64,000 nucleotides of DNA from Methanococcoides sp. EBM-47 (GTDB lineage: Archaea > Halobacteriota > Methanosarcinia > Methanosarcinales > Methanosarcinaceae): assembly GCA_001896725.1 (NCBI GenBank), contig MPPA01000031.1, positions 62,001-126,000 of the forward strand, written 5' to 3'. The position numbers and the translations under genes were made by a program. The number at the start of each line of letters is the position of its first letter. The first letter of the stretch is position 1. The notes under the pieces were generated by a model. That model was not told the origin of the DNA. It was given only the letters and a program-made list of their open reading frames with translations, and made no database searches. Positions 1-10,469 of this stretch are shown here, in pieces.

Positions 1-2
1 AA

Positions 3-110
3 GACGCTCTTGGAGGATCCATTATCCTTTATGCAGATATGGACCTTCCTGCTTCTTGCCAGATCAATGCTGGGAAAACCGTGTATACGCAAATGCGGTT
101 ATGCATTTGA
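3..110 (+). CDS. possible 3' end of an unidentified gene (partial)
   Basis: An open frame enters from the left edge and ends at a TGA at 108-110, giving 35 residues ending in TQMRLCI. It has a plausible hydrophobic and polar mix (GGSIILYADMDLP) but no motif that I recognise. The other two forward frames are also open over part of this stretch, so the choice of frame is uncertain. Its only support is position: it would finish just before the promoter of the Sir2 gene. Confidence 0.3.
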   Translation, partial: DALGGSIILYADMDLPASCQINAGKTVYTQMRLCI

Positions 111-156
111 CCGTATGTTCAGAGAATAAGAGATATGTTGCAAGAGACCAGGTAAA

Positions 157-166
157 AGATATATAC
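157..166 (+). promoter_or_regulatory. TATA box of the Sir2 gene
   Basis: The sequence AGATATATAC is centred about 28 bases before the ATG at 190. This is the normal archaeal distance from TATA centre to transcription start, so the mRNA would begin at or next to the start codon. The lack of any Shine-Dalgarno sequence before the ATG agrees with a leaderless transcript. Confidence 0.5.
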
Positions 167-189
167 CTGTCAGCAACATTCTCTCATTT

Positions 190-933
190 ATGCACCAACT
201 TCTCTCTCTTATGCATAGTTCCAACCACTCTGTGTTCCTCAGTGGTGCCGGTATCTCTACACTGTCAGGTATACCTGATTTCAGGGGCAGCAAGGGCATC
301 TACAAGCAATTCGATGTGGATAAGATATTCGATATCCATTATTTTCGCAAGGATCCTGCATATTTCTATATTCATGGAAGAGAGTTCATCTATAACCTAG
401 AAGAGAGGGAACCTAATATCATCCATAAAATGCTAGCAAAACTGGAAGATGAAGGTATAGTGAAGTCGATAATCACCCAGAACATTGACATGCTGCACCA
501 GAAAGCAGGTTCTAAGCGGGTCATAGAGATCCATGGCTCTCCAGCAAATCATGTCTGTCTGCATTGCAACAAAAAATTTCCTTATGAGCTTATTTCTCCT
601 ATTGTACATGGGCCGCAAGTGGTCCCTAAATGCGACGGATGCGGTGGTCTTGTTAAACCGGATATTATCTTCTTTGGAGAAATGCTGGATCAAAATATCC
701 TATCTCAGGCTATCTCCGAAAGCTTAAAAGCCGACCTCATGGTTGTGATCGGCTCATCTTTAGTGGTCCAGCCGGCAGCATCTCTGCCCCTGAACACTAT
801 AAAGCATGGCGGCAGACTGGTCATAATCAATAACATGCCTACACCTCTAGACGAGTATGCTTATCTCAGATATCCTGATCTTGAAGATGTGTTCAAGTAT
901 CTGAAAAAAAGATTATTGAACAAAGACATTTGA
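190..933 (+). CDS. Sir2-family NAD-dependent protein deacylase
   Basis: This 247-residue protein is a class III (sirtuin) deacylase, which removes acyl groups from lysines using NAD. The N-terminal Rossmann motif is SGAGIS...GIPDFRG at about residues 18-33. The TQNID motif is at 96-100, the catalytic histidine is in IEIHG near residue 115, and the zinc site is formed by CLHC (123-126) and CDGC (148-151). The C-terminal NAD-binding stretch is VVIGSSLVVQPAA. Length is normal for the family. The start lacks a Shine-Dalgarno but sits about 28 bases after a TATA box, which suggests a leaderless mRNA. The sua5 gene follows 11 bases downstream, so the two are probably co-transcribed. In archaea the best known target is the chromatin protein Alba; the target here is not known. 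Confidence 0.93.
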   Translation: MHQLLSLMHSSNHSVFLSGAGISTLSGIPDFRGSKGIYKQFDVDKIFDIHYFRKDPAYFYIHGREFIYNLEEREPNIIHKMLAKLEDEGIVKSIITQNIDMLHQKAGSKRVIEIHGSPANHVCLHCNKKFPYELISPIVHGPQVVPKCDGCGGLVKPDIIFFGEMLDQNILSQAISESLKADLMVVIGSSLVVQPAASLPLNTIKHGGRLVIINNMPTPLDEYAYLRYPDLEDVFKYLKKRLLNKDI

Positions 934-944
934 TACGATGATCA

Positions 945-1994
945 ATGAATACGTATACAAAAATATTCAAATTGACTCGCGATAATTTTTCTGAAGTTAT
1001 CGGGGAGTGTGCAGAAATTATTAAGAAAGGTGGCACTGTTGCCATCCCTACGGAAACTGTATATGGACTGGCAGCCAATGCACTTGATCCAATAGCTGTT
1101 AACAGAATATTCCATGCAAAAGGTCGTCCTGCAGACAATCCACTTATTGTGCATGTAGCATCAATAGAGCAATTAGAGCAGTTGGTTTCAGAGGTCCCTC
1201 CTAAAGCTCTATCCCTCATCGAAGCTTTCTGGCCAGGACCACTGACACTTATCCTCAAAAGGACTGGAATTGTACCAGATATCACCACAGGCGGACTGGA
1301 CACGGTTGCCGTAAGGATGCCTGCTGATATAGTAGCACAGGAACTGATATCCTTATCCGGCAAGCACCTTGCTGCACCCAGTGCTAACATTTCAGGCAGA
1401 CCAAGCCCAACCACTGCATCTCATGTGCTCCATGACCTGGAAGGAAAGATAGATGCGGTTATAGATGCAGGAAATACGCGTATAGGAGTGGAATCCACAG
1501 TTATCGATATGAGCAGAGAAAAGCCTGCTATACTAAGACCTGGCTATATATCCGCAGCCAAAATAGAAGAAATCATAGGAGAAGTGGATATCAACTACAA
1601 TGAGCACGATACAGGAGCATTGGGCGTTGTGAGATCACCTGGTATGAAATACACTCATTACTCTCCGGCTGCTACCGTGCTGCTTCTGGAGGGACCGCAT
1701 GATCTTGTATCAAATAAGGTCCGTGAAATGTATGCAGATTTTACATGCCGTGGAGCAAGAGTAGGGTTGCTTGTCACCAGCAACGATCTTTTTTCCCTGA
1801 CGAACGATGTGGTCTATCTTGGAAGAAAAGATGAACCTGAAGAAGTGGCCAGAAACCTATTTCTTGGTTTGCGCTCATTGGATGAGAGAGGAGTGAACAT
1901 AATAATTGCAGACGGGTCTTTCACTCACGATGGCGTAGGTGCGGCTGTGATGAACAGGCTAAGAAAAGCCTCAGAAATGATAATCAAACTATAG
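945..1994 (+). CDS. sua5: L-threonylcarbamoyladenylate synthase (Sua5/YrdC family)
   Basis: This 349-residue protein makes threonylcarbamoyl-AMP from threonine, bicarbonate and ATP, the first step of tRNA t6A37 modification in the cytoplasm. The YrdC domain fills about residues 10-195, with IPTETVYGLAANA and KGRPADNPLIVHV as signature stretches. A linker with SPGMKYTHYSPAA near residue 230 leads to the C-terminal Sua5 domain, so this is the long Sua5 form and not the short TsaC form. It starts 11 bases after the Sir2 stop and is followed 8 bases later by a small membrane protein, which suggests one operon. Confidence 0.95.
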   Translation: MNTYTKIFKLTRDNFSEVIGECAEIIKKGGTVAIPTETVYGLAANALDPIAVNRIFHAKGRPADNPLIVHVASIEQLEQLVSEVPPKALSLIEAFWPGPLTLILKRTGIVPDITTGGLDTVAVRMPADIVAQELISLSGKHLAAPSANISGRPSPTTASHVLHDLEGKIDAVIDAGNTRIGVESTVIDMSREKPAILRPGYISAAKIEEIIGEVDINYNEHDTGALGVVRSPGMKYTHYSPAATVLLLEGPHDLVSNKVREMYADFTCRGARVGLLVTSNDLFSLTNDVVYLGRKDEPEEVARNLFLGLRSLDERGVNIIIADGSFTHDGVGAAVMNRLRKASEMIIKL

Positions 1995-2002
1995 GTGTAT
2001 TT

Positions 2003-2236
2003 ATGAAAGAATATAAAAAGGACAAATTAAAGTTAAAACAACGATATATTACAATACTGAAAACAAATAAGCAGCTTACCAGGGTAAACGTCATTATCCT
2101 GTCCCTTGGGCTGGCATTATCATATCTGGGAAAAGAAGCTATAGGTACATCGTTACTTTGGACAGGGATCATCATTTTTCTTTATACGCTTGCATCTAAC
2201 TTTGTAGCCCGCCGTTCACTGGAGGGTTTGAAATGA
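2003..2236 (+). CDS. small two-helix membrane protein, unknown function
   Basis: This 77-residue basic protein begins with a lysine-rich stretch (residues 1-25). Two hydrophobic segments follow, at about 27-45 (VNVIILSLGLALSYLG) and 50-68 (LLWTGIIIFLYTLAS), and the tail is positively charged. The ATG is 8 bases after the sua5 stop, with GGTG just upstream, so it is probably the last gene of the Sir2-sua5 operon. I do not recognise a named family. The spacing, ribosome binding site and clean membrane topology support a real gene. Confidence 0.7.
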   Translation: MKEYKKDKLKLKQRYITILKTNKQLTRVNVIILSLGLALSYLGKEAIGTSLLWTGIIIFLYTLASNFVARRSLEGLK

Positions 2237-2261
2237 GGTAATAGGGCAAAAAATAAGCCCA

Positions 2262-2723
2262 TCATATAAAACCAATGCTCTTAAAGAGTCTAGACGCTAG
2301 GTCTGCAACTACGAATTTGGCATTATTAACGATGCCTACTGGGTCGATGATAAGCGTTCCATTTGAGCGGCTCTCCTCATAAACAGAAAGTGGATCGGTT
2401 GTGTTTATAAGTTTTCTGACCGTAGTTTCATCAGTGGCTATTATTACAGTAGGATCATAGTCCCTTACATCCCCTACCTTTTCAAATTCTGTCACCCTAC
2501 CGTTTTTAGTGATCAACCATACGTTCAGCTCATTTCCATCGTCCATCAGAATACCTGCCAGGATCTTTTCGTTGCCCAGAACTATTTGTATGGAGCCTGG
2601 AAGTTCTTCATAGTACGCATTGTATTCTGTGACAGCTCTATCCAGATCATTAAAAAGTTCTGCACTGGCAGTGCTCATTGTAACAAAAAACAGGATAATT
2701 AACATACATAAGGTCTTCTTCAT
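2262..2723 (-). CDS. secreted protein with an SCP2-like fold, unknown function
   Basis: This 153-residue protein has a clear signal peptide (MKKTLCMLIILFFVTMSTASA), so it is exported. The mature part contains a pattern like the SCP2 sterol-carrier fold: a strand region with VWLITKNGRVTEFEKV, then TVIIATDETTVRKLI and DPLSVYEE, then a hydrophobic C-terminal helix. SCP2-like domains bind lipids or act as accessory domains; the fold call is from pattern only. It converges on the small membrane gene and shares the spacer 2724-2947 with divergent polC. Confidence 0.65.
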   Translation of the reverse strand: MKKTLCMLIILFFVTMSTASAELFNDLDRAVTEYNAYYEELPGSIQIVLGNEKILAGILMDDGNELNVWLITKNGRVTEFEKVGDVRDYDPTVIIATDETTVRKLINTTDPLSVYEESRSNGTLIIDPVGIVNNAKFVVADLASRLFKSIGFI

Positions 2724-2947
2724 ACCAAACCTCTTTTTGTCCTTGGAAAATGAATCTTTCAGTATGTACTATTCTTATTTTTCTTCTATATAACCTTGTT
2801 CGTCTTATGATGAACAATTTAGAACCTTTAGATCATGCAGAATATACTGGGTTACAGATTGTTTTTTATATTGTGATATGATTAAAAGTATTGCTGTAAA
2901 CTATCCTTATCATTTTGTTTTACATGCGCGATTTGAGGTTTTCCAGA

Positions 2948-5900
2948 ATGGGAGAGATAATTGCAAGCGAACCTATGTGGGAATATTTCCACTGGCTTGA
3001 TGCAAAGCTAAAACAGGAAATCGATATAGCCAACAAAGCCAGAGAAAGAGGAAGGGACCCAAAACCTTTTGTAGAGATACCACTTGCCAAAGACCTGGCT
3101 GACCGGGTAGAGAACCTCATCGGTGTCAAAGGTGTAGCTCAGCGTATCAGAGAACTGGAGGCAACCATGTCCCGTGAGGAAGGTGCCCTTGTCCTTGGCA
3201 GAGATGTGGCTATGGGTAATGTCGGAAATTTCGATAGCCGGAAAAAAGCCATAGATGCTGCTATTAGGGTATCCATGGCAATGATCACGGAAGGCGTGGT
3301 GGCAGCGCCCATTGAAGGTATTGACAGGGTTGACCTGGGGAAGAACGATGATGGTACTGAATATATCCGCATCCTATATGCCGGTCCCATACGCAGTGCA
3401 GGTGGCACAGCTCAGGCTCTTTCTGTGCTTGTAGGGGATTATGTGCGCAGAGGAATAGGTATCGATCGTTATAAGCCACGTAAGGAAGAGGTGGAGAGAT
3501 ATGTGGAGGAAATATTGCTTTACAGAAGGGTGGCAAACTTACAGTACACACCTTCTGAATCTGAGATAAAGCTAATAGTAGAGAACTGTCCCATCTGTAT
3601 AGACGGTGAACCCACAGAAGAAGAGGAAGTAGAAGGTCACAGGAACCTGGAGAGGATAGAGACAAATCGCGTAAGAGGTGGTATGGCCCTTGTACTGGCT
3701 GAAGGTCTTGCGCTGAAAGCACCAAAGGTCCTGAAACACGTAAAAAAGCTACAGATAGATGGCTGGGATTGGCTGGAAACGCTCATAGCGGGTGCAAAGG
3801 GCAGTGAAGGTGAAGAGGAGCTAAACGCGAGCGTAAAGCCTAAGGATAAATATCTGCGAGATCTTATAGCCGGAAGACCGGTATTCTCCCATCCATCAAG
3901 GCCCGGGGGGTTCAGGCTGAGATATGGAAGGTCACGTAATACTTCTTTTGCTGCCGCCGGGATCAATCCTGCCAGCATGGTGATCATGGATGATTTCATT
4001 GCTCCGGGCACTCAGCTTAAAGTGGAAAGACCTGGTAAGGCCGCAGGCATGGCTCCAGTGGACTCCATAGAAGGCCCTACAGTAAGGCTAAGGTGTGGTG
4101 ATGTTGTCAGGGTCGATGATGTAGAAGAAGCCTATAAGGTGCATCCGGAGGTTGAATACATCATCGATATCGGTGAGATCATGATCAATTATGGTGACTT
4201 CCTTGAGAACAACCATGTATTGATCCCTTCTTCATATTGCTTTGAATGGTGGATACAGGAATACTCTCTTGCTACCGGTGAAGATGGCTTAGCAAAGCCT
4301 GAACTTAAACATCCCTCCCAGGAACTTGCCCTTGAGATATGTAGAAAGCACAGTGTTCCTCTTCATCCGGATTTTACTTATCTGTGGCACGATATAACAA
4401 CAAATGATTTTATAAGACTGGCAGAGTTCATTGAAGAACACGGGTCTTTGGACGAAAAACACTCCGTATTATCCTTGCCCTGGGAACTGAGTGCCGATAC
4501 CGGTATCAAGACCCTGCTTGAAAACATGCTTGTATTGCATAAAGTCTCTGATGATACCATAACGGTCTTGCAGCCTCTTCCGCTGCTCAGATGCCTGGGC
4601 ATAGGTAATAATCTTCAAAGAGATTGGACAGATATTGATGCAGAAAGTGGTCTTGATGCAGTTAACAAGGTCAGTGGACTGCTTGTAAGGGCACGTGCTC
4701 CTTCAAGAATAGGAGCACGTATGGGAAGACCCGAAAAATCAGATAGAAGAATGATGTCACCTGCACCTCATGTCCTGTTCCCTATAGGTGATACTGGTGG
4801 GAACACCCGCAAACTGGAAGATGCTGCCTGTTACAAAGAATCTTTGAACAGCAAAATCGGGTTCATAAAAGTGGAGATCGGATCAAGGGTCTGTCCTTCA
4901 TGTGGAACGGAATCATATGAGTTCAGATGTGATTGTGGTAAATTCACGATTCCTAAACTGTTCTGCCCAAGATGTGGTATTTTTGCTAACAGGGAAACAT
5001 GTCCAAAATGTGGTGTGAACACAACATGTGCCCACATGCAGAGAATTGATTTTAAGAGCATATATCAGCAGGCCTTTGAGAAGTTGGGTGAACGTGGATC
5101 GAACATGGATGTCATCAAAGGCGTCAAAAGAATGATGTCACGTAACATGACCCCGGAACCACTTGAAAAAGGCATTTTGCGTGCCAAGCATGAACTGTAT
5201 ACCTTCAAGGATGGAACTGTACGCTATGATATGTCAGATATACCTTTGACACATATAAGAGCAGATGAGCTGGGAGTGTCTGTAGGAAAACTGCTGGAAA
5301 TCGGTTATTCTGAAGACATCTATGGAAGACCCCTCACCAGAGGGGATCAGGTTTTGTGCCTCAAGGTCCAGGATATTGTTGTTTCATATGACTGCGCCCA
5401 ATATCTTCTAAGAACTACCAGATATATAGACGACCTATTATCCCGTTATTACCGTATTGAACCTTATTATAATGCTCAAAGCATCGAGGACCTTGTAGGA
5501 GTGCTTGTAATAGGCCTTGCACCTCATACATCAGCAGGTGTCTTGGGAAGGCTTGTAGGTTTTACCAGAGCAGCTGTGGGTTATGCTCATCCCTTTTTCC
5601 ATGCTGCCAAAAGGCGCAACTGCGATGGTGATGAAGATTGTATAATGCTGCTTATGGACGGGCTGATCAATTTCTCAAGAGAGTACCTGCCGGACAGAAG
5701 GGGAGGAAAAATGGATGCACCTCTTGTGCTTACCACCCGCCTGGACCCAAGTGAGGTAGATAAGGAGGCTCATAACATAGATGTGTGTGCATATTATCCA
5801 CTTGAGTTCTATGAAGCTACTCTCAAGTATACAAACCCAAAGGAACTTGAAAGTAAAATGGACCTCGTAAGTGGCCGGTTGGGCACTCCTCTTCAGTATG

Positions 5901-6373
5901 ATAATTTCATGTTCACTCATGATACTTCAGACATAGCGCGAGGACCTCCTGTTAGCGCTTATAAGACCCTTGGCAGCATGGTGGAAAAAATGGATGCTCA
6001 GCTTGCCCTGGCTGATAAGATAAGGGCTGTCGATGCTTCCGATGTTGCTGAAAGGGTTCTGGTCTCACACTTCCTGCCGGACCTGTTCGGCAACCTTAGG
6101 GCCTTTTCCAGACAGAGCACACGTTGTATCAAATGTGATGAGAAATTCCGCAGACCTCCGCTTACAGGCGTATGCCCTAAATGCGGAGGACGTGTGATAT
6201 TGACAGTACATGAAGGCTCTGTAAAGAAATATCTGGAAGTATCAAGGAAGGTAGCTGCCGATTACAATGTTTCTTCTTATACCAGACAGCGTATTGAACT
6301 TATAGGACTTGATATTAGGTCCCTTTTTGATAATGATAAATCAAAACAGACAGGACTTTCGGAGTTCATGTGA
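2948..6373 (+). CDS. polC: DNA polymerase D large subunit (DP2)
   Basis: This is the catalytic subunit of the archaeal replicative polymerase PolD, which works with the DP1 exonuclease subunit (not in this window). I start it at ATG 2948 because GAGGT at 2935-2939 lies 8 bases upstream; TTG 2915 and ATG 2924 are in frame but lack this site. The protein is then 1141 residues, normal for an intein-free DP2. The catalytic barrel acidic motif NCDGDED is at about 891-897. A multi-cysteine zinc region (CPSCG...CDCG...CPRCG...CPKCG) covers about 649-695 and a second zinc finger (CIKC...CPKC) about 1060-1079. The extreme C-terminus QTGLSEFM looks like a PCNA-interacting peptide. No intein interrupts the catalytic motif. 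Confidence 0.97.
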   Translation: MGEIIASEPMWEYFHWLDAKLKQEIDIANKARERGRDPKPFVEIPLAKDLADRVENLIGVKGVAQRIRELEATMSREEGALVLGRDVAMGNVGNFDSRKKAIDAAIRVSMAMITEGVVAAPIEGIDRVDLGKNDDGTEYIRILYAGPIRSAGGTAQALSVLVGDYVRRGIGIDRYKPRKEEVERYVEEILLYRRVANLQYTPSESEIKLIVENCPICIDGEPTEEEEVEGHRNLERIETNRVRGGMALVLAEGLALKAPKVLKHVKKLQIDGWDWLETLIAGAKGSEGEEELNASVKPKDKYLRDLIAGRPVFSHPSRPGGFRLRYGRSRNTSFAAAGINPASMVIMDDFIAPGTQLKVERPGKAAGMAPVDSIEGPTVRLRCGDVVRVDDVEEAYKVHPEVEYIIDIGEIMINYGDFLENNHVLIPSSYCFEWWIQEYSLATGEDGLAKPELKHPSQELALEICRKHSVPLHPDFTYLWHDITTNDFIRLAEFIEEHGSLDEKHSVLSLPWELSADTGIKTLLENMLVLHKVSDDTITVLQPLPLLRCLGIGNNLQRDWTDIDAESGLDAVNKVSGLLVRARAPSRIGARMGRPEKSDRRMMSPAPHVLFPIGDTGGNTRKLEDAACYKESLNSKIGFIKVEIGSRVCPSCGTESYEFRCDCGKFTIPKLFCPRCGIFANRETCPKCGVNTTCAHMQRIDFKSIYQQAFEKLGERGSNMDVIKGVKRMMSRNMTPEPLEKGILRAKHELYTFKDGTVRYDMSDIPLTHIRADELGVSVGKLLEIGYSEDIYGRPLTRGDQVLCLKVQDIVVSYDCAQYLLRTTRYIDDLLSRYYRIEPYYNAQSIEDLVGVLVIGLAPHTSAGVLGRLVGFTRAAVGYAHPFFHAAKRRNCDGDEDCIMLLMDGLINFSREYLPDRRGGKMDAPLVLTTRLDPSEVDKEAHNIDVCAYYPLEFYEATLKYTNPKELESKMDLVSGRLGTPLQYDNFMFTHDTSDIARGPPVSAYKTLGSMVEKMDAQLALADKIRAVDASDVAERVLVSHFLPDLFGNLRAFSRQSTRCIKCDEKFRRPPLTGVCPKCGGRVILTVHEGSVKKYLEVSRKVAADYNVSSYTRQRIELIGLDIRSLFDNDKSKQTGLSEFM

Positions 6374-6377
6374 TGAT

Positions 6378-7610
6378 CTATTTGATCGGCATGCCAAGGA
6401 CGTTTATCTGGTTGATCAGCTCAGTGAACTGTTCCAGCTCAAAGGCGATCACTGCTTCCCGGGTCATGCCTATGGACATTTCCCCGTCATAGCTGAGCAT
6501 ATCAGGGCCACGGCGAACGAACCTGTCCACACCGTCCCTGGATAAGGCCGCTTGTGCTTCAGGATCATGTACGAATGCGCGTCCGGGTATAATGACCGTT
6601 TCTTTGACATTCTCCAGATCAAGGTCATTAATGTCCTCTATTGTTATAAGGCAACCAATATCCTTGTTTACTGACACTACGTTCACACTGCCTCCCAATT
6701 TAACAAAGATATCTGCAAGTCTTGAGGCAGCTACTTTACTAGTTATCAGTGTTGCCTCTTTTCTTATTTTAGGGAGCTGGGCCATAGCTTGCTCATCATT
6801 GCGCAGTGCAAAGGGGCAGCCTATGAGCGGGTCTTCAAGGGGGGTGCCTGTGATCCTCATCTTGTATCGTGAAGCAGCTTCCCTTACTATACTTAGGAAC
6901 TCATGCAGAGTATGTGTCTTCACATCCTGGATTATAGGACTATTTCCCAGGATCAGTCCTTCTTCCCTGCGGTTTGCAAAACGCATGAGTATAGAACCTT
7001 TTGCTCCCATCTCCTGCAGGTCTGTAAGTGTGTTCCACAACCTTTCACCATCATTTATACCAGGTATGAGCACAATGGCAGCGTAGACATCACAATGCCT
7101 GCTGAAATCCTTCAATACCTGCAGAGCTGCCAGAGGATCAGGGTCATGCATATGATCGGCCCTAAGTTGCGGATCTGTGGAAAAAACGGTAAAGGATACT
7201 TCTGTAACACCATGTTCTATAAAGAACTGTGCATCATCAGGAGAGTTAAAGCCTTTGCCGCTGGTATATCCTAAATGGATGGGCTTTCCCAGCTGAGAAA
7301 GAACAGACACGAGTTCTCTTAATTGCGGATAGCAACTGATATCTCCCCCGCCACTAATGGTGATCTTTTCTATTTCGTTGGACCTGAACCTGATGCTGTC
7401 CGAAAGACCGTGAAGGACAAGTTGCAAGGGCTTAAAACCAGTATATGCTTCTTTGATCCCCCTGGTGCAGTAATCACATCCTTTTTGAAAAGGGAAACAA
7501 TATTTGCAGCCAAAGGGTGGAGTGTCTTTTACTTTTTTGAAGTAACAATATGTGCAGAACCCATTACAGTCTATGCCCGGACTGCCACCAACATCGGCTA
7601 CAATTTCCAT
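6378..7610 (-). CDS. mmp10: methanogenesis marker protein 10, McrA arginine C-methyltransferase (radical SAM, cobalamin-dependent)
   Basis: This 410-residue enzyme places the 5-C-methyl group on an active-site arginine of McrA using S-adenosylmethionine, an iron-sulfur cluster and cobalamin (known for Mmp10 of Methanosarcina). The radical SAM motif CxxxCxxC is at residues 15, 19 and 22. Four more cysteines at 35, 38, 45 and 48 match the extra cysteine cluster of the family. [13 protein letters not shown] is the GGE-like SAM-binding segment. It is transcribed away from mcrB, so modifier and target share one 412-base control region. The target arginine context ([11 protein letters not shown]) is present in the mcrA of this window. 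It converges on polC with only 4 bases between stops. Confidence 0.95.
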   Translation of the reverse strand: MEIVADVGGSPGIDCNGFCTYCYFKKVKDTPPFGCKYCFPFQKGCDYCTRGIKEAYTGFKPLQLVLHGLSDSIRFRSNEIEKITISGGGDISCYPQLRELVSVLSQLGKPIHLGYTSGKGFNSPDDAQFFIEHGVTEVSFTVFSTDPQLRADHMHDPDPLAALQVLKDFSRHCDVYAAIVLIPGINDGERLWNTLTDLQEMGAKGSILMRFANRREEGLILGNSPIIQDVKTHTLHEFLSIVREAASRYKMRITGTPLEDPLIGCPFALRNDEQAMAQLPKIRKEATLITSKVAASRLADIFVKLGGSVNVVSVNKDIGCLITIEDINDLDLENVKETVIIPGRAFVHDPEAQAALSRDGVDRFVRRGPDMLSYDGEMSIGMTREAVIAFELEQFTELINQINVLGMPIK

Positions 7611-7830
7611 TCACATCGTGTGATACCACAGGTATTACTTAAATCTTTGTAATGCCCGGTACAATATAAATTACATGTTTATTTGTATAATTAAATAAAT
7701 ATAATCCTTTTAATTGATCATTATGTATGTAAAATATTAGTTCTATGTAGTTCTATGATCTACAAATTATTCGTTTTAGTATATGTTATGTACTATCTGG
7801 CAAATCAAATCAAAACAATATATTATTTTT

Positions 7831-8022
7831 AATATATATCGTTTTCCCTGCAATTGAATGCAGATGGAACATTGATGCAAAAGGTTTAAAACCTAATTAA
7901 TCGTAATTAGCGGGTAATCCCGATGGAAAGTATCGTATATTTTAGCGATCGTACAGATCTTTTCTTAATGCCTTGTCTGTACATTTTCCATGATGGATCT
8001 TAACAAATAGGAGGAAACATAC
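7831..8022 (+). promoter_or_regulatory. mcr promoter and structured leader
   Basis: An AT-rich TATA candidate (AATATATATC, 7831-7840) predicts a transcription start near 7862 and a leader of about 160 bases. Four inverted repeats follow in a row: CTGCA/TGCAG at 7848-7863, GGTTT/AAACC at 7883-7893, CTAATTA/TAATTAG at 7893-7910, and CGGG/CCCG at 7911-7922. A fifth pair, GTACAGA (7951-7957) and TCTGTAC (7976-7982), lies closer to the gene. The ribosome binding site AGGAGG is at 8009-8014, 8 bases before the GTG start of mcrB. The repeats may be operators or RNA hairpins; the sequence alone does not decide. Confidence 0.6.
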
Positions 8023-9324
8023 GTGTCTGATAAAATAGACATTCACGACGACAAAGGTAAGCTGCTGGAAAGCGGCGTCGATCTTATGGACATTGCGCCA
8101 ACAAGGAACGCAGCCATACAGAAAATCGTCAAGGACACCAAGAGGACTGTTGCAGTTAACCTCGCAGGTATCGAAAATGCTCTTGCCAGTGGAAAAATGG
8201 GTGGCGCTGGTCGCCGTATCCTTGGCAGAGGACTTAAATACGACATTGTTGCAAACGCCAGTGCCATACAGGAATCTGTTGAAAGATTGATCAGGGTCAA
8301 AGAAGACGATGACAGCAATGTGCAGGTACTTGCAGGCGGAAAGCAATTACGCGTACAGGTCCCGTCCGTAAGGACAGCAATAGGTGCAGACTACATATCA
8401 GCAAGCACAGTGGGTGCAGCAGCTGTGGTACAGACGATCATCGACATGTACAAGGTAGACATGTTCGACGCACCTATCGTTAAAGGAGCGGTCTGGGGAA
8501 GCTACCCACAGACAATGGACATGATGGGCAGCAACGTTGCATCTATCCTCAGTATCCCACAGAACAACGAAGGTCTTGGCTACTCTCTGAGGAACATCAC
8601 CACTAACCACATTGCAGCCATCACAGGTAAGAAGGCCATGAACGCCGCAGCACTCTCATCCATCTTCGAGCAGGTAAGTATGTACGAGATGGGCAACACT
8701 GTTGGTTTGTTCGAGAGGCACCAGCTCCTCGGTCTTGCATACCAGGGTCTGAACGCTAACAATATGGTATATGACATTGTCACCGAGAACAAGAACGGTA
8801 CTATCGGTACTGTAGTGGCATCAACGGTTGAGAGAGCTATCGAGGACGATGTCATTACAGTTGACAAGAAGGCACCATCCGGATACAACTTCTACAAGGC
8901 AAAAGACGTTTCCAAGTGGAACGCATATGCAGCTGCTGGACTGCTTGCCGCTACCATGGTGAACGTTGGTGCAGGAAGAGCAGCACAGAACGTTTCTTCA
9001 TCTATTCTGTACTTCAACGACATCTTAGAGAAAGAGACAGGACTCCCAGGTTGTGACATGGGAAGGGTTCAGGGTACCGCAGTTGGATTCTCCTTCTTCA
9101 GCCACTCGATCTACGGCGGTGGTGGACCAGGTATCTTCAACGGTAACCACGTAGTTACCAGGCACTCCAGAGGATTCGCAATTCCTTGTGTATGTGCAGC
9201 ATGCTCACTTGACGCAGGTACTCAGATGTTCTCCATAGAAAGAACATCCGCACTTGTGGGCAACGTGTTCGGTTCAATACCAGAGTTCAGAGAACCGGTC
9301 AAGGCAGTTGCAGGAGCCCTCTAA
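8023..9324 (+). CDS. mcrB: methyl-coenzyme M reductase beta subunit
   Basis: McrB is part of the (alpha beta gamma)2 enzyme that reduces methyl-coenzyme M with coenzyme B, releasing methane. The protein is 433 residues, the usual size. It starts at GTG 8023, placed by a strong AGGAGG 8 bases upstream. The signature [15 protein letters not shown] lies at about residues 363-377, in the region that contributes to the coenzyme B and F430 pocket. It is the first gene of mcrBDCGA, with codon use typical of a very highly expressed gene. Confidence 0.98.
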   Translation: MSDKIDIHDDKGKLLESGVDLMDIAPTRNAAIQKIVKDTKRTVAVNLAGIENALASGKMGGAGRRILGRGLKYDIVANASAIQESVERLIRVKEDDDSNVQVLAGGKQLRVQVPSVRTAIGADYISASTVGAAAVVQTIIDMYKVDMFDAPIVKGAVWGSYPQTMDMMGSNVASILSIPQNNEGLGYSLRNITTNHIAAITGKKAMNAAALSSIFEQVSMYEMGNTVGLFERHQLLGLAYQGLNANNMVYDIVTENKNGTIGTVVASTVERAIEDDVITVDKKAPSGYNFYKAKDVSKWNAYAAAGLLAATMVNVGAGRAAQNVSSSILYFNDILEKETGLPGCDMGRVQGTAVGFSFFSHSIYGGGGPGIFNGNHVVTRHSRGFAIPCVCAACSLDAGTQMFSIERTSALVGNVFGSIPEFREPVKAVAGAL

Positions 9325-9365
9325 AACCATTAATGTCCGATGTCATGATATCAAGGTGATCACAG

Positions 9366-9851
9366 ATGCCAGATACTTCCTCAGACACAATAGAACATCT
9401 GCAGCTTGAAATCGTTCCTCAGCGTTTGCTCAAGCCTGAAACAGCCCAAGCCCTTCTCAATGGGATACTGGGACTGGAAGGTGTTATCCGGTTGTTCGTT
9501 CATGGTCCCAGGTTGCCCGGCACAGTACCTTATGGCCCGGCAAAGGGAACTGCTATGACACATAATTCCCGCCGTCTTATAGAAATAGAAGGCAACATGG
9601 TGGAATTGGTTGTCAGTGTAGGCAGCATCCGTCTGGAAGTGGAAGACGCTGACGTGAAAGAACAGGTGCATGAGATATGCGAGAAGATCCTTCCGTTCCC
9701 CTTTGAGTTCAGAGAGGGGAATTTCATGCTTCGAAGGCAGACCGTCTCTGGCTATGCGAGGTTCGGACCTGATCAGAACCCCCTTCTGGTGGGGCTCACT
9801 GACCCTAAAGGCAAGCTAAGAGACCAGGTATGCATTCTCAAAAAGGAATGA
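9366..9851 (+). CDS. mcrD: methyl-coenzyme M reductase operon protein D
   Basis: McrD (161 residues) is the small operon protein thought to help assemble or activate MCR; it is not part of the finished enzyme. Family features seen are the N-terminal HLQLEIVPQRLLKPETA, the central VHGPRLP...GPAKGT, and FEFREGNFMLRRQTVSGYAR towards the C-terminus. It lies 41 bases after mcrB and 4 bases before mcrC, in the standard gene order. Codon use is less biased than in mcrB and mcrA, as expected for a lower-abundance accessory protein. Confidence 0.95.
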   Translation: MPDTSSDTIEHLQLEIVPQRLLKPETAQALLNGILGLEGVIRLFVHGPRLPGTVPYGPAKGTAMTHNSRRLIEIEGNMVELVVSVGSIRLEVEDADVKEQVHEICEKILPFPFEFREGNFMLRRQTVSGYARFGPDQNPLLVGLTDPKGKLRDQVCILKKE

Positions 9852-9855
9852 TATT

Positions 9856-10467
9856 ATGTTCGACCGGGAAACGCAAGTTGTTGACTGCAGGCATGGGATG
9901 GGCCTTGGAAGAGGCGGTGGCCTCGCTCAGAGAGGCACACTTTCTGAAACAGGAAGGTCCGATGTCATAGCAATTGCAATGAGCCCCGGAAGAAGACATA
10001 TCACAAAACCTGTATGCGAGCTTACATATGGTATGCGTCGCGAAGGGATACAGGTGAGCGTCCTGGTACTTAATACAGGATCAGGCATACCCGACACCAA
10101 CATGGGTTCAGGTACCTTCGGTATATCACCCGAAGAAATAGCCCAGATCTCAAGGCATAAACTTGCGGTCATACATACGGGCAATGTCAGGGACCATGTG
10201 GTAAAGAAAGTAAGGAACATGCTTGAGCAGGTGAATGTTCCTGCTATTATAGTGTGTCAGATCCCTGTGGATTTCGAGGACCTTGCAATGGCAGGAGTGA
10301 AGACAAGGCTTGTGAGGCCAAAAGACAAGGATATTGTGACAAAAGGAAAAGTAATGGAAATTGTGACAGGGGTTACACGAGGCGAATCATGTTCAAGGGA
10401 AAAGCTGAACGAGCTCGTGAAAGCCGTGAAAACCACAATGAAATCATTAGATGTTAGGAGTGTATGA
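9856..10467 (+). CDS. mcrC: methyl-coenzyme M reductase operon protein C
   Basis: McrC (203 residues) belongs to the ATP-dependent activation machinery (component A3) that reduces the nickel of F430 to the active Ni(I) state. The N-terminal stretch DCRHGMGLGRGGGLAQRGT and the central NTGSGIPDTNMG followed by FGISPEEIAQISRHKLAV are family signatures. It lies 4 bases after mcrD. Its TGA stop at 10465-10467 is 2 bases before the mcrG start, so translation of the two is probably coupled. Confidence 0.95.
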   Translation: MFDRETQVVDCRHGMGLGRGGGLAQRGTLSETGRSDVIAIAMSPGRRHITKPVCELTYGMRREGIQVSVLVLNTGSGIPDTNMGSGTFGISPEEIAQISRHKLAVIHTGNVRDHVVKKVRNMLEQVNVPAIIVCQIPVDFEDLAMAGVKTRLVRPKDKDIVTKGKVMEIVTGVTRGESCSREKLNELVKAVKTTMKSLDVRSV

Positions 10468-10469
10468 TT

